Source: Amycolatopsis tolypomycina
GTDB taxonomy: Bacteria; Actinomycetota; Actinomycetes; Mycobacteriales; Pseudonocardiaceae
DNA: 64,000 nt
Assembly: GCF_900105945.1 (NCBI RefSeq)
Contig: NZ_FNSO01000004.1
Coordinates: forward strand, 1,736,001 to 1,800,000
Reading direction: 5' to 3'
Shown here: piece after piece, positions 25,733 through 34,682 of the stretch
How the letters are laid out: the number at the start of each line of letters is the position of its first letter
Numbering within the stretch: position 1 is the first letter of the stretch
The notes under the pieces: model-generated
Seen by the model: only the letters and a program-made list of their open reading frames with translations
Told to the model about the DNA's origin: nothing
The model's database searches: none
Made by a program: the position numbers and the translations under genes

Positions 25733-25849
25733 GCCGCCTCCGCGGGAAAAAGTACGTCGGCGGTGTTCATGCCGCCTCCGCGGGAAAAAGTACGTCGGCG
25801 GTGTTCATGCCGCCTCCGCGGGAAAAAGTACGTCGGCGGTGTTCATGCC
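25718..25849. repeat. 38-bp tandem repeat (3.5 copies) between larA and larB
   Basis: Identical 38-bp units at 25718-25755, 25756-25793 and 25794-25831, plus an 18-bp partial unit to 25849. On the minus strand each full unit carries a Shine-Dalgarno ggagg, an ATG four bases later and the codons for MNTAD, i.e. the larB translation start. The array begins at the larA stop and ends in larB codon 5. Confidence 0.95.
25729..25846 (-). other. Three chained 13-codon mini-ORFs (MNTADVLFPAEAA)
   Basis: The 38-bp repeat places ATG codons at 25846, 25808 and 25770, each opening a 13-codon frame that stops at a TGA overlapping the next ATG (ATGA). The frames are 25846-25805, 25808-25767 and 25770-25729. 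The first overlaps the larA stop and the last the true larB start at 25732. Each ATG has ggagg upstream. A ribosome could terminate and restart four times between larA and larB. The peptides themselves probably have no function; an effect on LarB yield is the likely consequence. Confidence 0.7.
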
Positions 25850-27114
25850 GGCACGTACGGGATCGTCAGCGGGCCTTCCGGGAGCACGCAGGCCCGCGCG
25901 CCCGGCCCGGCCCGGTCGAGCGCCTCGGCCACGGTGGCCGCGATGTCGGTGGTCCGGGTCAGGTGGGCCGTCGCGAGGTCGGCCTCGCTCAGGAAATCGG
26001 TGTGCACGACGACCCGGCAGTCGTTCTGGATCTTCGCCTGGATCTGGACCTGCCACTGGTCGGGCACGGTGACCTCGCGGGCCGAGATTTCGGCGAGCAG
26101 GGCCGCGGGCGAACTCGCCGAAGCGAGGACTTCGCGGTAGGAGCCGTGGTCCGGGAACCCGTCGCGGCACTCCGCGGCGCAGACGATCGTCCCGCCCGGC
26201 CTGGTGATCCGGTGCGCCGCCGACATCCCTTTCACCGCCTGGTAGAGGTTCTGGTCCAAGGGATACCCGGAGTTGGTCGTCACGACGACGTCGAACGGCG
26301 ACGGCACCGGCCGCATGGCGACGTCGCGGGCGGCGCGGGTCGCGGCCGCGTGCATGGCAGGCAGGTCGCCGCCGAAGGCGCCGATGACCGCCTTGTCCCG
26401 GTTGAGGATGACGTCGAAGGCGAAGGTGACGCCGGTGGCCGCGGCGATCGCGCGGACGTCGTCGTGCACGGGATTGCCGTCGGTGATGCCCCAGGTCGCG
26501 TTGCGGTGGCCGATCCGGCGGGCGTCGTGCAGCACCAGCACGGTTTCCAGAGCCGCCAGCCCGGGCGCGACGAGCTTGGGGCCGCCCGAAAAGCCGGCGA
26601 AGAAGTGCGGTTCGACGAACCCGGTGGTGATCCGGACGTCGGCCGCGACCCACTCGCTGTTCAGCCACACCGGGACGTCGTCGCCGTGGCGGCCCAGCCA
26701 CGTCAGGCTCGCGCGGTCGCGGGCGTCGTGGTTCACGATCCGGACCGTGTCCACGACCTCGTCGCCGAACATCGCACGCAGTTCGGCGTCGGAGTTGCCG
26801 CGGTGGGTCCCGGTGGCGACCAGGATGACGACGTCTTCGAGGCGGACGACGCCGTCCAGCTCGGCGAGGATCGCCGGGATCATCAGTTCGCGCGGCTGCG
26901 GCCGGGTCCCGTCGCACGCCGAGATCGCGACCGTCTGTCCCGGCCGCACCCGTTCGCGCAGCGGCGGCCCGGCGACCGGCTCCCGCAACGCCCGGCGCAG
27001 CAGCACGTCCGCGGGTTCGGTGACCGGGTGGTGCACCGGCGTCACCACGGTGGTGACCGCCGGGTCGATGGCCAGGTCGAGGCCGGTTTCCCCGTAGGCG
27101 AGCCGGACTCTCAC
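25843..27114 (-). CDS. larA: LarA-family nickel-pincer racemase/epimerase
   Basis: 423 aa. Uses the Lys-bound NPN cofactor to racemise an alpha-hydroxy acid by hydride transfer. The L. plantarum LarA active-site set maps with a constant shift of four: H104 (ATGTHRG), H170 and K180 (VEPHFFAGFSGGPK), H196 (LHDARR). So the cofactor lysine and nickel ligand are present. GTG start overlaps the preceding stop (GTGA). It lies in the L-fucose operon. The substrate could be the L-lactate made by the pathway or a fucose-derived acid such as fuconate, since LarA homologues vary in substrate. Confidence 0.9.
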   Translation of the reverse strand: MRVRLAYGETGLDLAIDPAVTTVVTPVHHPVTEPADVLLRRALREPVAGPPLRERVRPGQTVAISACDGTRPQPRELMIPAILAELDGVVRLEDVVILVATGTHRGNSDAELRAMFGDEVVDTVRIVNHDARDRASLTWLGRHGDDVPVWLNSEWVAADVRITTGFVEPHFFAGFSGGPKLVAPGLAALETVLVLHDARRIGHRNATWGITDGNPVHDDVRAIAAATGVTFAFDVILNRDKAVIGAFGGDLPAMHAAATRAARDVAMRPVPSPFDVVVTTNSGYPLDQNLYQAVKGMSAAHRITRPGGTIVCAAECRDGFPDHGSYREVLASASSPAALLAEISAREVTVPDQWQVQIQAKIQNDCRVVVHTDFLSEADLATAHLTRTTDIAATVAEALDRAGPGARACVLPEGPLTIPYVPA

Positions 27115-27953
27115 GACGCCAGCCCGTAGACGCGGGTCGCGGTCCCGCCGCGGACGGCGTCCTGTTCGGCCGGTGTCAGACCGTCGAGCAGGCTGTCGGC
27201 CGCGTCCATGACTTCGGCGTACGTCCCGGCGAGCAGGCACACCGGCCAGTCGGAGCCGAGCATCAGCCGGTCCGGCCCGAACACGGTGAGCGCGGTGTCC
27301 GCGTACGGCCGCAGATCCTCGACGCGCCACGGCCGGCCGGCTTCGGTCACCAGGCCGGACAGCTTGGCGACGACGTTGGGTTCCCGGGCCAGCGTGGCCA
27401 GCTCGGTCGCCCAGGGTTCGAGATCGCCGCTCGCGATCGGCGGTTTCGCGAGGTGGTCCAGGACGAAGGTGAGATCCGGCAGGGCCCGGACCGCCGCGAT
27501 GGCCGCCGGGAGCTGGTGGGGCACCACGAGCAGGTCGTACACCAGCCCGGCGTCGCGCACCGCCGCGAGCCCGGCCAGGACGTCGTCCCGCTCGAGCCAG
27601 CGCGGGTCGGGCTCCGCCTGGACGAGGTGCCGGATGCCGGTCAGCAGCTCGCCGCCCGGGGCCGAGCGCAGCCGTTCGATGTCCCGTGCCGGCGAACCGG
27701 TGAGGTCGAGCCAGCCGACGACACCGGCGATGAGCGGTTCGGCGGCGGCGATCGCCAGGAACTCCACCGATTCCCCGAGGTCCGGCAGGACCTGGACGAG
27801 CACGGTCGCGTCGATCCCCGTGGCGGCCGCCCGGAGGTCGGCCGGGGTGTAGTCGCGCCGGATCGCCGCGGTGTCGTCGCCGTCCAGCCACGCGTGCCGG
27901 CGGACGGAGGTCTGCCACAGGTGGTGGTGCGCGTCGACGCGCCGGCCGCTCAC
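27111..27953 (-). CDS. Amidohydrolase, probable L-fuconolactonase
   Basis: 280 aa. COG3618-type TIM-barrel hydrolase with the metal-site start RRVDAHHHLW (H9, H11), GIRHLVQAEPDPRWL, DHLAKPP and C-terminal MLGSDWPVC, the pattern of L-fuconolactonases. It opens L-fucono-lactone, formed by the dehydrogenase, to L-fuconate. GTG start overlaps the FAH-type gene (GTGA). 4-Sulfomuconolactonase-type relatives share the fold, but the operon of fucose enzymes makes the lactonase assignment strong. Confidence 0.9.
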   Translation of the reverse strand: MSGRRVDAHHHLWQTSVRRHAWLDGDDTAAIRRDYTPADLRAAATGIDATVLVQVLPDLGESVEFLAIAAAEPLIAGVVGWLDLTGSPARDIERLRSAPGGELLTGIRHLVQAEPDPRWLERDDVLAGLAAVRDAGLVYDLLVVPHQLPAAIAAVRALPDLTFVLDHLAKPPIASGDLEPWATELATLAREPNVVAKLSGLVTEAGRPWRVEDLRPYADTALTVFGPDRLMLGSDWPVCLLAGTYAEVMDAADSLLDGLTPAEQDAVRGGTATRVYGLAS

Positions 27954-28822
27954 GCCTGGCCGATCCGGTGGTGCTGGCGGCCGAGGCCGTCGATCTCCAC
28001 GGTCACTTCGTCCCCTTCGGACAGATAGGGGAAGTCGTTGGCGCCGAAGGCGACCCCGGCCGGGGTGCCGGTGTTCACGACGTCGCCCGGCTCGAGCACC
28101 ATGAACTGGCTGAGGTACCAGACGATGTGCCGGACGCCGAAGAGCATGTTCTCCGTGGTGCCGTCCTGCCGCGGCTGCCCGTTGACCGCCAGCCGCAGGC
28201 CGAGGCCCTGCGGGTCGCCGGCTTCGTCCGGCGTGACCAGCCACGGCCCGAGCGGGTTGAACGTCTCGCAGGACTTGCCCTTCGTCCACTGGCCGCCGCG
28301 TTCGTGCTGGAAGTCGCGCTCGCTGACGTCGTTCGAGACGGCGTACCCGGCGATGACCGCGTCGGCGTCCTCCGGCGCCGCCAGGTACCGCGCCCGCCCG
28401 CCGAGCACCACGGCGAGTTCGACCTCGTAGTCGGTCTTCGTGCTCGTCCGCGGGACGAGCACGGTGTCGTGGGGGCCGATGATCGTGTTGGTGGCCTTGA
28501 GGAACACCACCGGCTCGGCGGGCGGCCGCGCGCCGGTTTCCGCGGCGTGGTCGGAGTAGTTCAGCCCGATGCAGACGAGCAGGCCGGGCCGGGCCACCGG
28601 GGCACCGACGCGCAGGCCCGTGGCGTCCAGCGCGGGAAGGGTGCCTTCGCGCAGTGCCGTCCGGGCCCGCGCGACGCCGTCGGCGGCGAAGAAGGCGCCG
28701 TCGACGTCCCGGGTCAGCGAACGCAGGTCCCGCGCCGCACCGGTTTCGTCGAGCACGACGGGGATCTCGTGGCCGGGGTCGCCGAGGCGTTGGAAGCGCA
28801 TGGCCGGGACCGTAGCAGACAT
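27950..28822 (-). CDS. FAH-family hydrolase, probable L-2,4-diketo-3-deoxyfuconate hydrolase
   Basis: 290 aa. Fumarylacetoacetase fold: GLNYSDHA (86-93), metal ligands E133 and E135 in YEVELAVVLGG, SNDVSERDFQ (D165), KGKSCETFNPLGPW and GDVVNTGTPAGV. In the non-phosphorylating L-fucose route such enzymes split L-2,4-diketo-3-deoxyfuconate into pyruvate and L-lactate. It is the first gene of the left operon. ATG at 28822 lies inside a palindromic regulator site (28817-28831); a second ATG at 28801 is possible. L-Rhamnose-pathway homologues are nearly identical in motif, so the choice rests on neighbours. Confidence 0.86.
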   Translation of the reverse strand: MSATVPAMRFQRLGDPGHEIPVVLDETGAARDLRSLTRDVDGAFFAADGVARARTALREGTLPALDATGLRVGAPVARPGLLVCIGLNYSDHAAETGARPPAEPVVFLKATNTIIGPHDTVLVPRTSTKTDYEVELAVVLGGRARYLAAPEDADAVIAGYAVSNDVSERDFQHERGGQWTKGKSCETFNPLGPWLVTPDEAGDPQGLGLRLAVNGQPRQDGTTENMLFGVRHIVWYLSQFMVLEPGDVVNTGTPAGVAFGANDFPYLSEGDEVTVEIDGLGRQHHRIGQA

Positions 28823-28831
28823 ATGATGTCT
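28817..28831. promoter_or_regulatory. Probable GntR operator A (agacat-atg-atgtct)
   Basis: 6-bp perfect arms around a 3-bp centre, overlapping the first ATG of the left fucose operon. Its catatgatg core recurs, with one change, at 28852-28860 (reverse) and next to the GntR gene at 38627-38635. Confidence 0.6.
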
Positions 28832-28848
28832 TCTTCAAAGACCAGCGC

Positions 28849-28970
28849 AGTCATCATACGTAAAAGTGCGGAAAGTAGTGACACATCACTGTGTGTCCAA
28901 GTTATTGCCGTGTTACGGATCGACTCTGGACAATCCGCGGATCGACGCGTAGCCATACATATGTTGTCTG
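28849..28970. promoter_or_regulatory. Divergent fucose promoter region with further regulator sites
   Basis: The 170-bp gap between the two divergent fucose operons holds a reverse-strand cgtatgatg (28852-28860), an inverted repeat gacaca-tcactg-tgtgtc (28880-28897) and a forward catatgttg in atacatatgttgtct (28955-28969) close to the dehydratase start. The repeated CRTATGWTG core suggests several operators of one FadR-type regulator controlling both directions. No -35/-10 elements could be fixed. Confidence 0.5.
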
Positions 28971-28992
28971 CCCCGAAGGAGAGGTGGCCACG

Positions 28993-30306
28993 TTGGCCGA
29001 AGTGATCAGCGCCATCGACGCCGTGGACGTCCGCTTCCCGACTTCGCTGAGCCTGGACGGGTCGGACGCGATGAACCCGGAACCGGACTACTCGGCGGCG
29101 TACGTGACCATCCGCACGAGCGACGGCGACGAGGGCTACGGCCTCGCCTTCACCGTGGGCCGCGGCAACGACGTCGAGGTGGCTGCCGTCCGCGCGCTCG
29201 TGCCGCTGGTCGTCGGGATGCCGGTCGCCGACGCGCTCGCCGACCTCGGCGCGTTTTCCCGGCGGCTGACCGGGGACAGCCAGCTGCGGTGGCTGGGCCC
29301 GGACAAGGGCGCGATCCACATGGCCGCGGCCGCGATCGTCAACGCGGCCTGGGATCTGCGGGCCCGCCGCGAAGGCAAGCCGGTCTGGCGGCTGCTCGCC
29401 GAAATGGCGCCGGAGGAACTGGTCGACCTGGTCGACTTCCGCTACCTGCAGGACGCCCTGACCCGCGACGAAGCCCTCGACATCCTCCGCCGCGCCGAAC
29501 CGGGCCGCGCGGCCCGCCAGGCCGAGCTCCTGGAGTCCGGTTTTCCCGCCTACACCACGACTCCCGGCTGGCTGGGGTACTCGCCGGAGAAGCTGGCGGC
29601 CCTGGCCAGGGAGGCCGTCGAGGACGGCTTCACCCAGATCAAGCTCAAGGTCGGCGCCGACCTCGCCGAAGACGTCCGCCGGATGCGGCTCGCGCGCGAC
29701 GTCGTCGGACCGGACATCCGGATCGCCATCGACGCCAACCAGGCCTGGGGCGTCGGGCAGGCCATCGAATGGCTGCGCCCCCTCGCCGAGTTCGACCCGT
29801 ACTGGATCGAGGAGCCCACCTCGCCCGACGACGTGCTCGGCCACGCGGCGATCCGCCGGGCGGTCGCCCCGATCAAGGTGGCCACCGGCGAGCACACGCA
29901 CAACGCGGTGATGTTCAAGCAGCTGCTGCAGGCCGAGGCGATCGACATCCTCCAGCTCGACGCCAGCCGGGTCGCCGGCGTCACCGAGAACATCGCGATC
30001 CTGTTGCTGGCCGCGAAGTTCGGCGTCCCGGTGTGCCCGCACGCCGGCGGCGTCGGGCTGTGCGAGATGGTGCAGCACCTGTCGATGTTCGACTTCGTCG
30101 CGGTGAGCGGCACCCAGGCCGACCGCGTCATCGAGTACGTGGACCACCTGCACGAGCACTTCGTTGACCCGGTACGCATCGAGCGCGGCCGCTACCTGGC
30201 CCCGCGGGAGCCGGGACTCGGCGCGCGCCTGCACGCGGAATCCGTGGCGCGGTACCGGTTCCCCGACGGCCCGGTCTGGCAGCGCGACCCGGCGGTGGTC
30301 GCGTGA
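28993..30306 (+). CDS. fucD: L-fuconate dehydratase (enolase superfamily)
   Basis: 437 aa. Dehydrates L-fuconate to 2-keto-3-deoxy-L-fuconate. The TTG start at 28993 was chosen because aaggagagg lies at good distance and residues then match Xanthomonas FucD with a shift of one: K217/K219 (IKLKVG), Mg ligands D247, E273, E300, and base H350 (CPHAGG). The GTG at 28984 is too close to the RBS; the GTG at 29002 is possible. The typical [26 protein letters not shown] region (here residues about 12-37) is diagnostic. First gene of the right-hand fucose operon, coupled to the SDR gene by GTGA. Confidence 0.95.
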   Translation: MAEVISAIDAVDVRFPTSLSLDGSDAMNPEPDYSAAYVTIRTSDGDEGYGLAFTVGRGNDVEVAAVRALVPLVVGMPVADALADLGAFSRRLTGDSQLRWLGPDKGAIHMAAAAIVNAAWDLRARREGKPVWRLLAEMAPEELVDLVDFRYLQDALTRDEALDILRRAEPGRAARQAELLESGFPAYTTTPGWLGYSPEKLAALAREAVEDGFTQIKLKVGADLAEDVRRMRLARDVVGPDIRIAIDANQAWGVGQAIEWLRPLAEFDPYWIEEPTSPDDVLGHAAIRRAVAPIKVATGEHTHNAVMFKQLLQAEAIDILQLDASRVAGVTENIAILLLAAKFGVPVCPHAGGVGLCEMVQHLSMFDFVAVSGTQADRVIEYVDHLHEHFVDPVRIERGRYLAPREPGLGARLHAESVARYRFPDGPVWQRDPAVVA

Positions 30307-31073
30307 GCGGGGAGTTCGACGGCGTCCGCGCGATCGTGACCGGCGGGGCGTCCGGGATCGGCCTCGCCACCGCGCGGATGCTCGCCAAGCGCGGCGCGCA
30401 GGTCGTCTGCCTCGACCTGAACGACAAGGTCGAAGAGCCGCTGACGGGCATCCGGGCCGACGTCTCGGACGACGGTTCGGTGCGGGCCGCGGTCGCCGCC
30501 GCGGTGGAGCACCTCGGCGGCCTCGACGTCCTGGTCAACAACGCCGGGATCGGCGCGCAGGGATCGGTCGAGGACAACGACGACGCCGAGTGGCACCGCG
30601 TCTTCGACGTCAACGTCGTGGGCATGGTGCGCGTGACCCGCGCGGCCCTGCCGCACCTGCGGAAGGCGGGCTCGGCGGCGATCGTGAACACCTGCTCGAT
30701 CGCGGCCACCGCCGGGCTGCCGCAGCGCGCGCTCTACAGCGCCACGAAAGGGGCGGTCCTCGCGCTCACCCGCGCGATGGCCGCCGACCACCTGGCCGAC
30801 GGGATCCGCGTCTGCTGCGTGAATCCCGGCACCGCGCACACCCCGTGGATCGACCGGCTGCTCTCGAAGGCCGACGATCCCGGGGCCGAGCTGGCCGCGC
30901 TCGCCGCGCGCCAGCCCACCGGCCGGCTCGTCACCGCCGACGAGGTCGCCGCGGCGATCTGCTACCTGGCCGGCCCGGACTCCGGGGCCACCACCGGCAC
31001 CGATCTGGCCGTGGACGGCGGCATGTCCGGCCTGCGGCTCCGCCCGAAACCTGTCAACGAGGAGAGGTCATGA
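30303..31073 (+). CDS. SDR oxidoreductase, probable 2-keto-3-deoxy-L-fuconate dehydrogenase
   Basis: 256 aa. Rossmann motif TGGASGIG (13-20), NNAG (79-82) and catalytic S132, Y145, K149 (YSATK). NAD(P)-dependent oxidation of 2-keto-3-deoxy-L-fuconate at C4 to the 2,4-diketo acid, which the FAH-type hydrolase then cleaves. GTG start overlaps the dehydratase stop; its own stop overlaps the next ATG. C-terminal [17 protein letters not shown] is the usual SDR end. Confidence 0.9.
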   Translation: MSGEFDGVRAIVTGGASGIGLATARMLAKRGAQVVCLDLNDKVEEPLTGIRADVSDDGSVRAAVAAAVEHLGGLDVLVNNAGIGAQGSVEDNDDAEWHRVFDVNVVGMVRVTRAALPHLRKAGSAAIVNTCSIAATAGLPQRALYSATKGAVLALTRAMAADHLADGIRVCCVNPGTAHTPWIDRLLSKADDPGAELAALAARQPTGRLVTADEVAAAICYLAGPDSGATTGTDLAVDGGMSGLRLRPKPVNEERS

Positions 31074-32134
31074 AGTTCCAGCACCTGCGCGCCGCCACCG
31101 TCGTCACCGCCGGCGTCCTGACCGCGGCCGCACTGGCCGGCTGCAGCGGCGGCGGCACGACCGCCGCCTCGGGCGGAACCGTCGTCGGGGTCGACTACCC
31201 GCGCTCGGACACCGACTTCTGGAACGCCTACATCAAGTACGTGCCCCAGTTCGCCGGCCAGTTCGGGCTCGACCTCAAGACCACCAACTCGCAGAACGAC
31301 GTGGCCAACCTGACGGCCAACGTGCAGACGATGATCAGCCAGGGCGTCAAGGGCGTGGTGATGGCGCCGCAGGACACCGCGGCGATCATCCCGACCCTGC
31401 AGCAGCTGGCGACCAAGAAGATCCCGGTCGTCTCCGTCGACACCCGGCCCGACCAGGGCAACGTCTACATGGTCGTGCGCGCCGACAACCGCGCCTACGG
31501 CGAGAAGGCCTGCCAGTTCCTCGGCGCCAAGCTCGGCGGCAAGGGCAAGGTCGTCATGCTGCAGGGCGACCTCGCCTCGATCAACGGCCGCGACCGCACC
31601 GAAGCCTTCAACGACTGCATGAAGAAGGACTTCCCGGGCATCACCGTGTTCGGCGAGGCCACCAACTGGGACGCCAACACCGCGGCCCAGAAGCTGCAGA
31701 CCCGGCTGACGGCCAACCCGGACATCAAGGGCGTCTACATGCAGTCCAGCTTCGCCCTGTCCGGCACGCTGCAGCTGCTGAAGCAGCGTGGCCTTGCCGT
31801 CCCGGCGAGCGACCCGAAGCACGTGTTCATCGTGTCCAACGACGGCATCCCCGAGGAGCTCGCGAAGATCCGGGCGGGGGAGATGGACGCGACCGTGTCC
31901 CAGCCCGCGGACCTGTTCGCCAAGTACGCCCTGCAGTACATCAAGGACGCCATCGCCGGCAAGACGCCGACGCCGGGCAAGACCGACCACGACAGCACCA
32001 TCATCCAGGTTCGCGACGGCCTGATGGAGGACCAGCTGGCCGCACCGCTGGTCACCGCGGACGGTGCCACGTTCGGGCCGATCAGCAGCGTCAAGGTCGA
32101 CGACCAGTCCCTGTGGGGCAACGCCAAGAGCTGA
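31070..32134 (+). CDS. Rbs-type ABC sugar-binding lipoprotein, probable L-fucose binder
   Basis: 354 aa. Lipobox LAGC with lipidated Cys25. Periplasmic-binding type 1 fold (RbsB-like): VVGVDYPRSDTDFWNAYIKY start, GVKGVVMAPQDTAAIIP, PVVSVDTRPDQ, VSNDGIPEELAKIRAG. Binds a monosaccharide outside the membrane. It overlaps the SDR gene (ATGA) and is followed by an RbsA-like ATPase and an RbsC-like permease, all inside the fucose operon, so L-fucose is the expected ligand. Confidence 0.9.
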   Translation: MKFQHLRAATVVTAGVLTAAALAGCSGGGTTAASGGTVVGVDYPRSDTDFWNAYIKYVPQFAGQFGLDLKTTNSQNDVANLTANVQTMISQGVKGVVMAPQDTAAIIPTLQQLATKKIPVVSVDTRPDQGNVYMVVRADNRAYGEKACQFLGAKLGGKGKVVMLQGDLASINGRDRTEAFNDCMKKDFPGITVFGEATNWDANTAAQKLQTRLTANPDIKGVYMQSSFALSGTLQLLKQRGLAVPASDPKHVFIVSNDGIPEELAKIRAGEMDATVSQPADLFAKYALQYIKDAIAGKTPTPGKTDHDSTIIQVRDGLMEDQLAAPLVTADGATFGPISSVKVDDQSLWGNAKS

Positions 32135-32170
32135 TTCCCGCGGCCAGAACGCTTCAGAGAGGAAGCGAAC

Positions 32171-33670
32171 ATGAGCACCGTGCCGGTCGTCGAGGCGCGC
32201 GGGGTGGTCAAGACCTACGGCGCCACGGTCGCGCTCGACCACGCCGACCTGACCGTCCTACCCGGACAGACGCACGCACTGGTCGGCCGCAACGGGGCCG
32301 GCAAGTCGACACTGGTGTCCGTCCTCACCGGACTGACCGAGCCGGACGCCGGAACCGTGCGGCTCGACGGGGAACCGGCCCCGGCACTGGCCGACCGGGA
32401 CGCCTGGCGGGCGCGCGTGGCGTGCGTGTACCAGCGGTCGACGATCATCCCCGAGCTGTCGGTGGCGGAGAACCTGTTCCTCAACCGGCAGGAGACCCGC
32501 GGCGGGCTCGTCCGCTGGGCCGCGCTGCGCCGCTCGGCCGAGGAGCTGCTCGAACGCTGGTCGGTGGCCGTCGACGTGCACCGGCCCGCCCGGGAGCTGA
32601 GCGTGGAGCAGCGGCAGTTCGTGGAGATCGCGCGGGCCCTGTCGTTCGGCGCCCGGTTCGTCATCCTCGACGAGCCGACCGCGCAGCTCGACGGGGCCGC
32701 CATCACCCGGCTGTTCGGCCACATCGCCGAGCTGCAGCGCCAGGGCGTCACGTTCCTGTTCATCAGCCACCACCTCCAGGAGGTCTACGAGATCTGCGAC
32801 GCGGTGACGGTGTACCGGGACGCCCGGCACGTCCTCACCGCGCCGGTCGCCGAGCTGCCGAAGGCCGACCTCGTCGCGGCGATGACGGGTGAGAACGCCG
32901 TCACGGCGCAGGAACGGACGTCGTCGGCCCGGTACGGCGGCGAACCGGTGCTCCAGGTGACGGAGCTGACCCTCGCCCCGCACTTCGAAGACGTGTCGTT
33001 CGACGTCGCGCCCGGCGAGATCGTCGGGCTGGCCGGATCCGGCAGCAGCGGCAAGACCGAGCTCGCCGAGGCACTGGCCGGGCTGCGCAAGCCCACCTCC
33101 GGCACGGTCCTCGTCGGGAACTCCCGGCCCCGGCCCGGCGACGTCCCCGCGGCGCTGGCCGCGGGCGTCGGGTTCGTCCCGGAAGACCGGCACCACCAGG
33201 GTTTCGTGCCGGAGATGTCCATTGCGGACAACTCCACGATGAGCGTCATGGACCGGCTCGGCCCCGGCGTCTTCGTCCGGTCCGGCCTGCGCGACAAGCT
33301 CGCCGGGAAGCTGATCACGCGGCTGGCGGTGAAGACGCCGGGCCCGGAGCTGCCGGTGTCCGCGCTCTCCGGCGGCAACCAGCAGAAGGTCGTCATGGCC
33401 CGTGCCCTGGCCGGCGATCCGCGCCTGCTCGTGCTGATCACCCCCACCGCCGGGGTCGACGTGCGGTCGAAGGAGTTCCTCCTGGGCAAGGTCGCGGAGG
33501 CCGCCGCGGCGGGCACCGCGGTGCTGATCGCCTCGGACGAGCTCGACGACCTGCGCCTGTGCGACCGGCTGCTGGTCGTGGTGCACGGCAGGCTCGCCAC
33601 CGAAATACCCGCAGGCTGGCAGGACCGCGAGGTCGTGGCCGCCATGGAAGGAGTCGACCTCGATGCCTGA
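32171..33670 (+). CDS. Rbs-type ABC sugar transporter ATPase
   Basis: 499 aa, two fused nucleotide-binding domains. The N-terminal half is intact: Walker A GRNGAGKST, signature LSVEQRQ, Walker B FVILDEPTA, H-loop FISHH. The C-terminal half has Walker A-like GSGSSGKTE and signature LSGGNQQK, but its Walker B reads LLVLITPTAGVD in place of LDEPT, losing the catalytic Glu. Only the first site may hydrolyse ATP well. ATG follows gagaggaagcgaac. The permease gene overlaps it by 8 bases. Confidence 0.93.
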   Translation: MSTVPVVEARGVVKTYGATVALDHADLTVLPGQTHALVGRNGAGKSTLVSVLTGLTEPDAGTVRLDGEPAPALADRDAWRARVACVYQRSTIIPELSVAENLFLNRQETRGGLVRWAALRRSAEELLERWSVAVDVHRPARELSVEQRQFVEIARALSFGARFVILDEPTAQLDGAAITRLFGHIAELQRQGVTFLFISHHLQEVYEICDAVTVYRDARHVLTAPVAELPKADLVAAMTGENAVTAQERTSSARYGGEPVLQVTELTLAPHFEDVSFDVAPGEIVGLAGSGSSGKTELAEALAGLRKPTSGTVLVGNSRPRPGDVPAALAAGVGFVPEDRHHQGFVPEMSIADNSTMSVMDRLGPGVFVRSGLRDKLAGKLITRLAVKTPGPELPVSALSGGNQQKVVMARALAGDPRLLVLITPTAGVDVRSKEFLLGKVAEAAAAGTAVLIASDELDDLRLCDRLLVVVHGRLATEIPAGWQDREVVAAMEGVDLDA

Positions 33671-34682
33671 AAGCCCCGCCGCGGTGGGCGCCCCGCCGCG
33701 GACCGGTTCCGCCGCCGCGCCCCGGCGGATCGCACTGGCCCGCCTGCGCGACTTCGCGCTGGTGCCAGGGATCATCGCGATCGCCGTCGTCGGCCAGCTG
33801 GTGAACCCGGTGTTCCTGCAGTACGACAACGTGATCAACATCCTGCAGACGATGTCGGAGATCGCGCTGCTGGTGCTCGCCCAGACGATGGTCCTGGTCG
33901 TCGGCAAGATGGACCTTTCGCTGGAGTCGACGTTCGGCCTGGCGCCGGGTGTGGCGGCCTGGCTGACGATCGGCGGCGGCCATTCGCTCGGGCTGCTGCC
34001 GTCGTGGACGGCCGTGCCGGTGGTCCTGCTGGTCGGCGTGGTGGTGGGCGCGCTCAACGCCCTGCTGATCGTCCGGTTCGGGCTGAGCGGCTTCGTCGTC
34101 ACCCTCGGCATGCTGATCGTGCTGCGCGGCCTGCTCACCGGGATCTCCGGCGGCCAGACGTTCTTCGGCCTGCCCGACTCGATGCTCTACCTCGGCACCA
34201 CCCTGTGGGCCGGGATCCCGGCGTCGATCTGGATCTGCGTGCTGCTGTTCGCCGGCGGGATCGTCCTGCTCGGCTACACCCGGTTCGGCCGCAGCCTGTA
34301 CGCGATCGGCGGCAACGAGGACGCCGCGAAGGCCGCCGGTATCCGGACCGACCGCATCGTGTGGATCGTGCTGATCGGGGCCAGTGTGCTGGCCGCGCTC
34401 GGCGGCCTGCTGCTCTCGGGCCGGCTCGCCTCGGTGGCCGCGGCGCAGGGCAACGGCTACATCTTCACGGTGTTCGCGGCCGCGGTGATCGGCGGGGTGA
34501 GCCTAAACGGCGGCCGCGGCACGCTCTTCGGCGCGTTCACCGGCATCCTGCTGCTGTACATGATCCAGAACGTGCTGACCCTGGCCGGCGTGCCCGCCCA
34601 GTGGATCGGCGCCCTCAACGGCGCGATCATCCTCATCGCGCTGGTGATGTCCCGCATCACCAGCGGCAAGCGGCAGACCTGA
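33663..34682 (+). CDS. Rbs-type ABC sugar transporter permease
   Basis: 339 aa. About nine or ten TM helices of the RbsC/BPD_transp_2 family, with VGKMDLSLESTFGLAPG, the coupling segment GYTRFGRSLYAIGGNEDAAKAAGI and GVSLNGGRGTLFGAFTGILLL. It starts 8 bases inside the ATPase gene and ends in TGATG with the dehydrogenase. It forms the membrane channel of the presumed L-fucose importer. Confidence 0.92.
   Translation: MPESPAAVGAPPRTGSAAAPRRIALARLRDFALVPGIIAIAVVGQLVNPVFLQYDNVINILQTMSEIALLVLAQTMVLVVGKMDLSLESTFGLAPGVAAWLTIGGGHSLGLLPSWTAVPVVLLVGVVVGALNALLIVRFGLSGFVVTLGMLIVLRGLLTGISGGQTFFGLPDSMLYLGTTLWAGIPASIWICVLLFAGGIVLLGYTRFGRSLYAIGGNEDAAKAAGIRTDRIVWIVLIGASVLAALGGLLLSGRLASVAAAQGNGYIFTVFAAAVIGGVSLNGGRGTLFGAFTGILLLYMIQNVLTLAGVPAQWIGALNGAIILIALVMSRITSGKRQT

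Noticed and set aside
25718..25849. CRISPR-like direct repeats
   Set aside because: The units are directly adjacent with no spacers, only 3.5 copies, and contain a gene start. It is a tandem duplication, and no cas genes are near.
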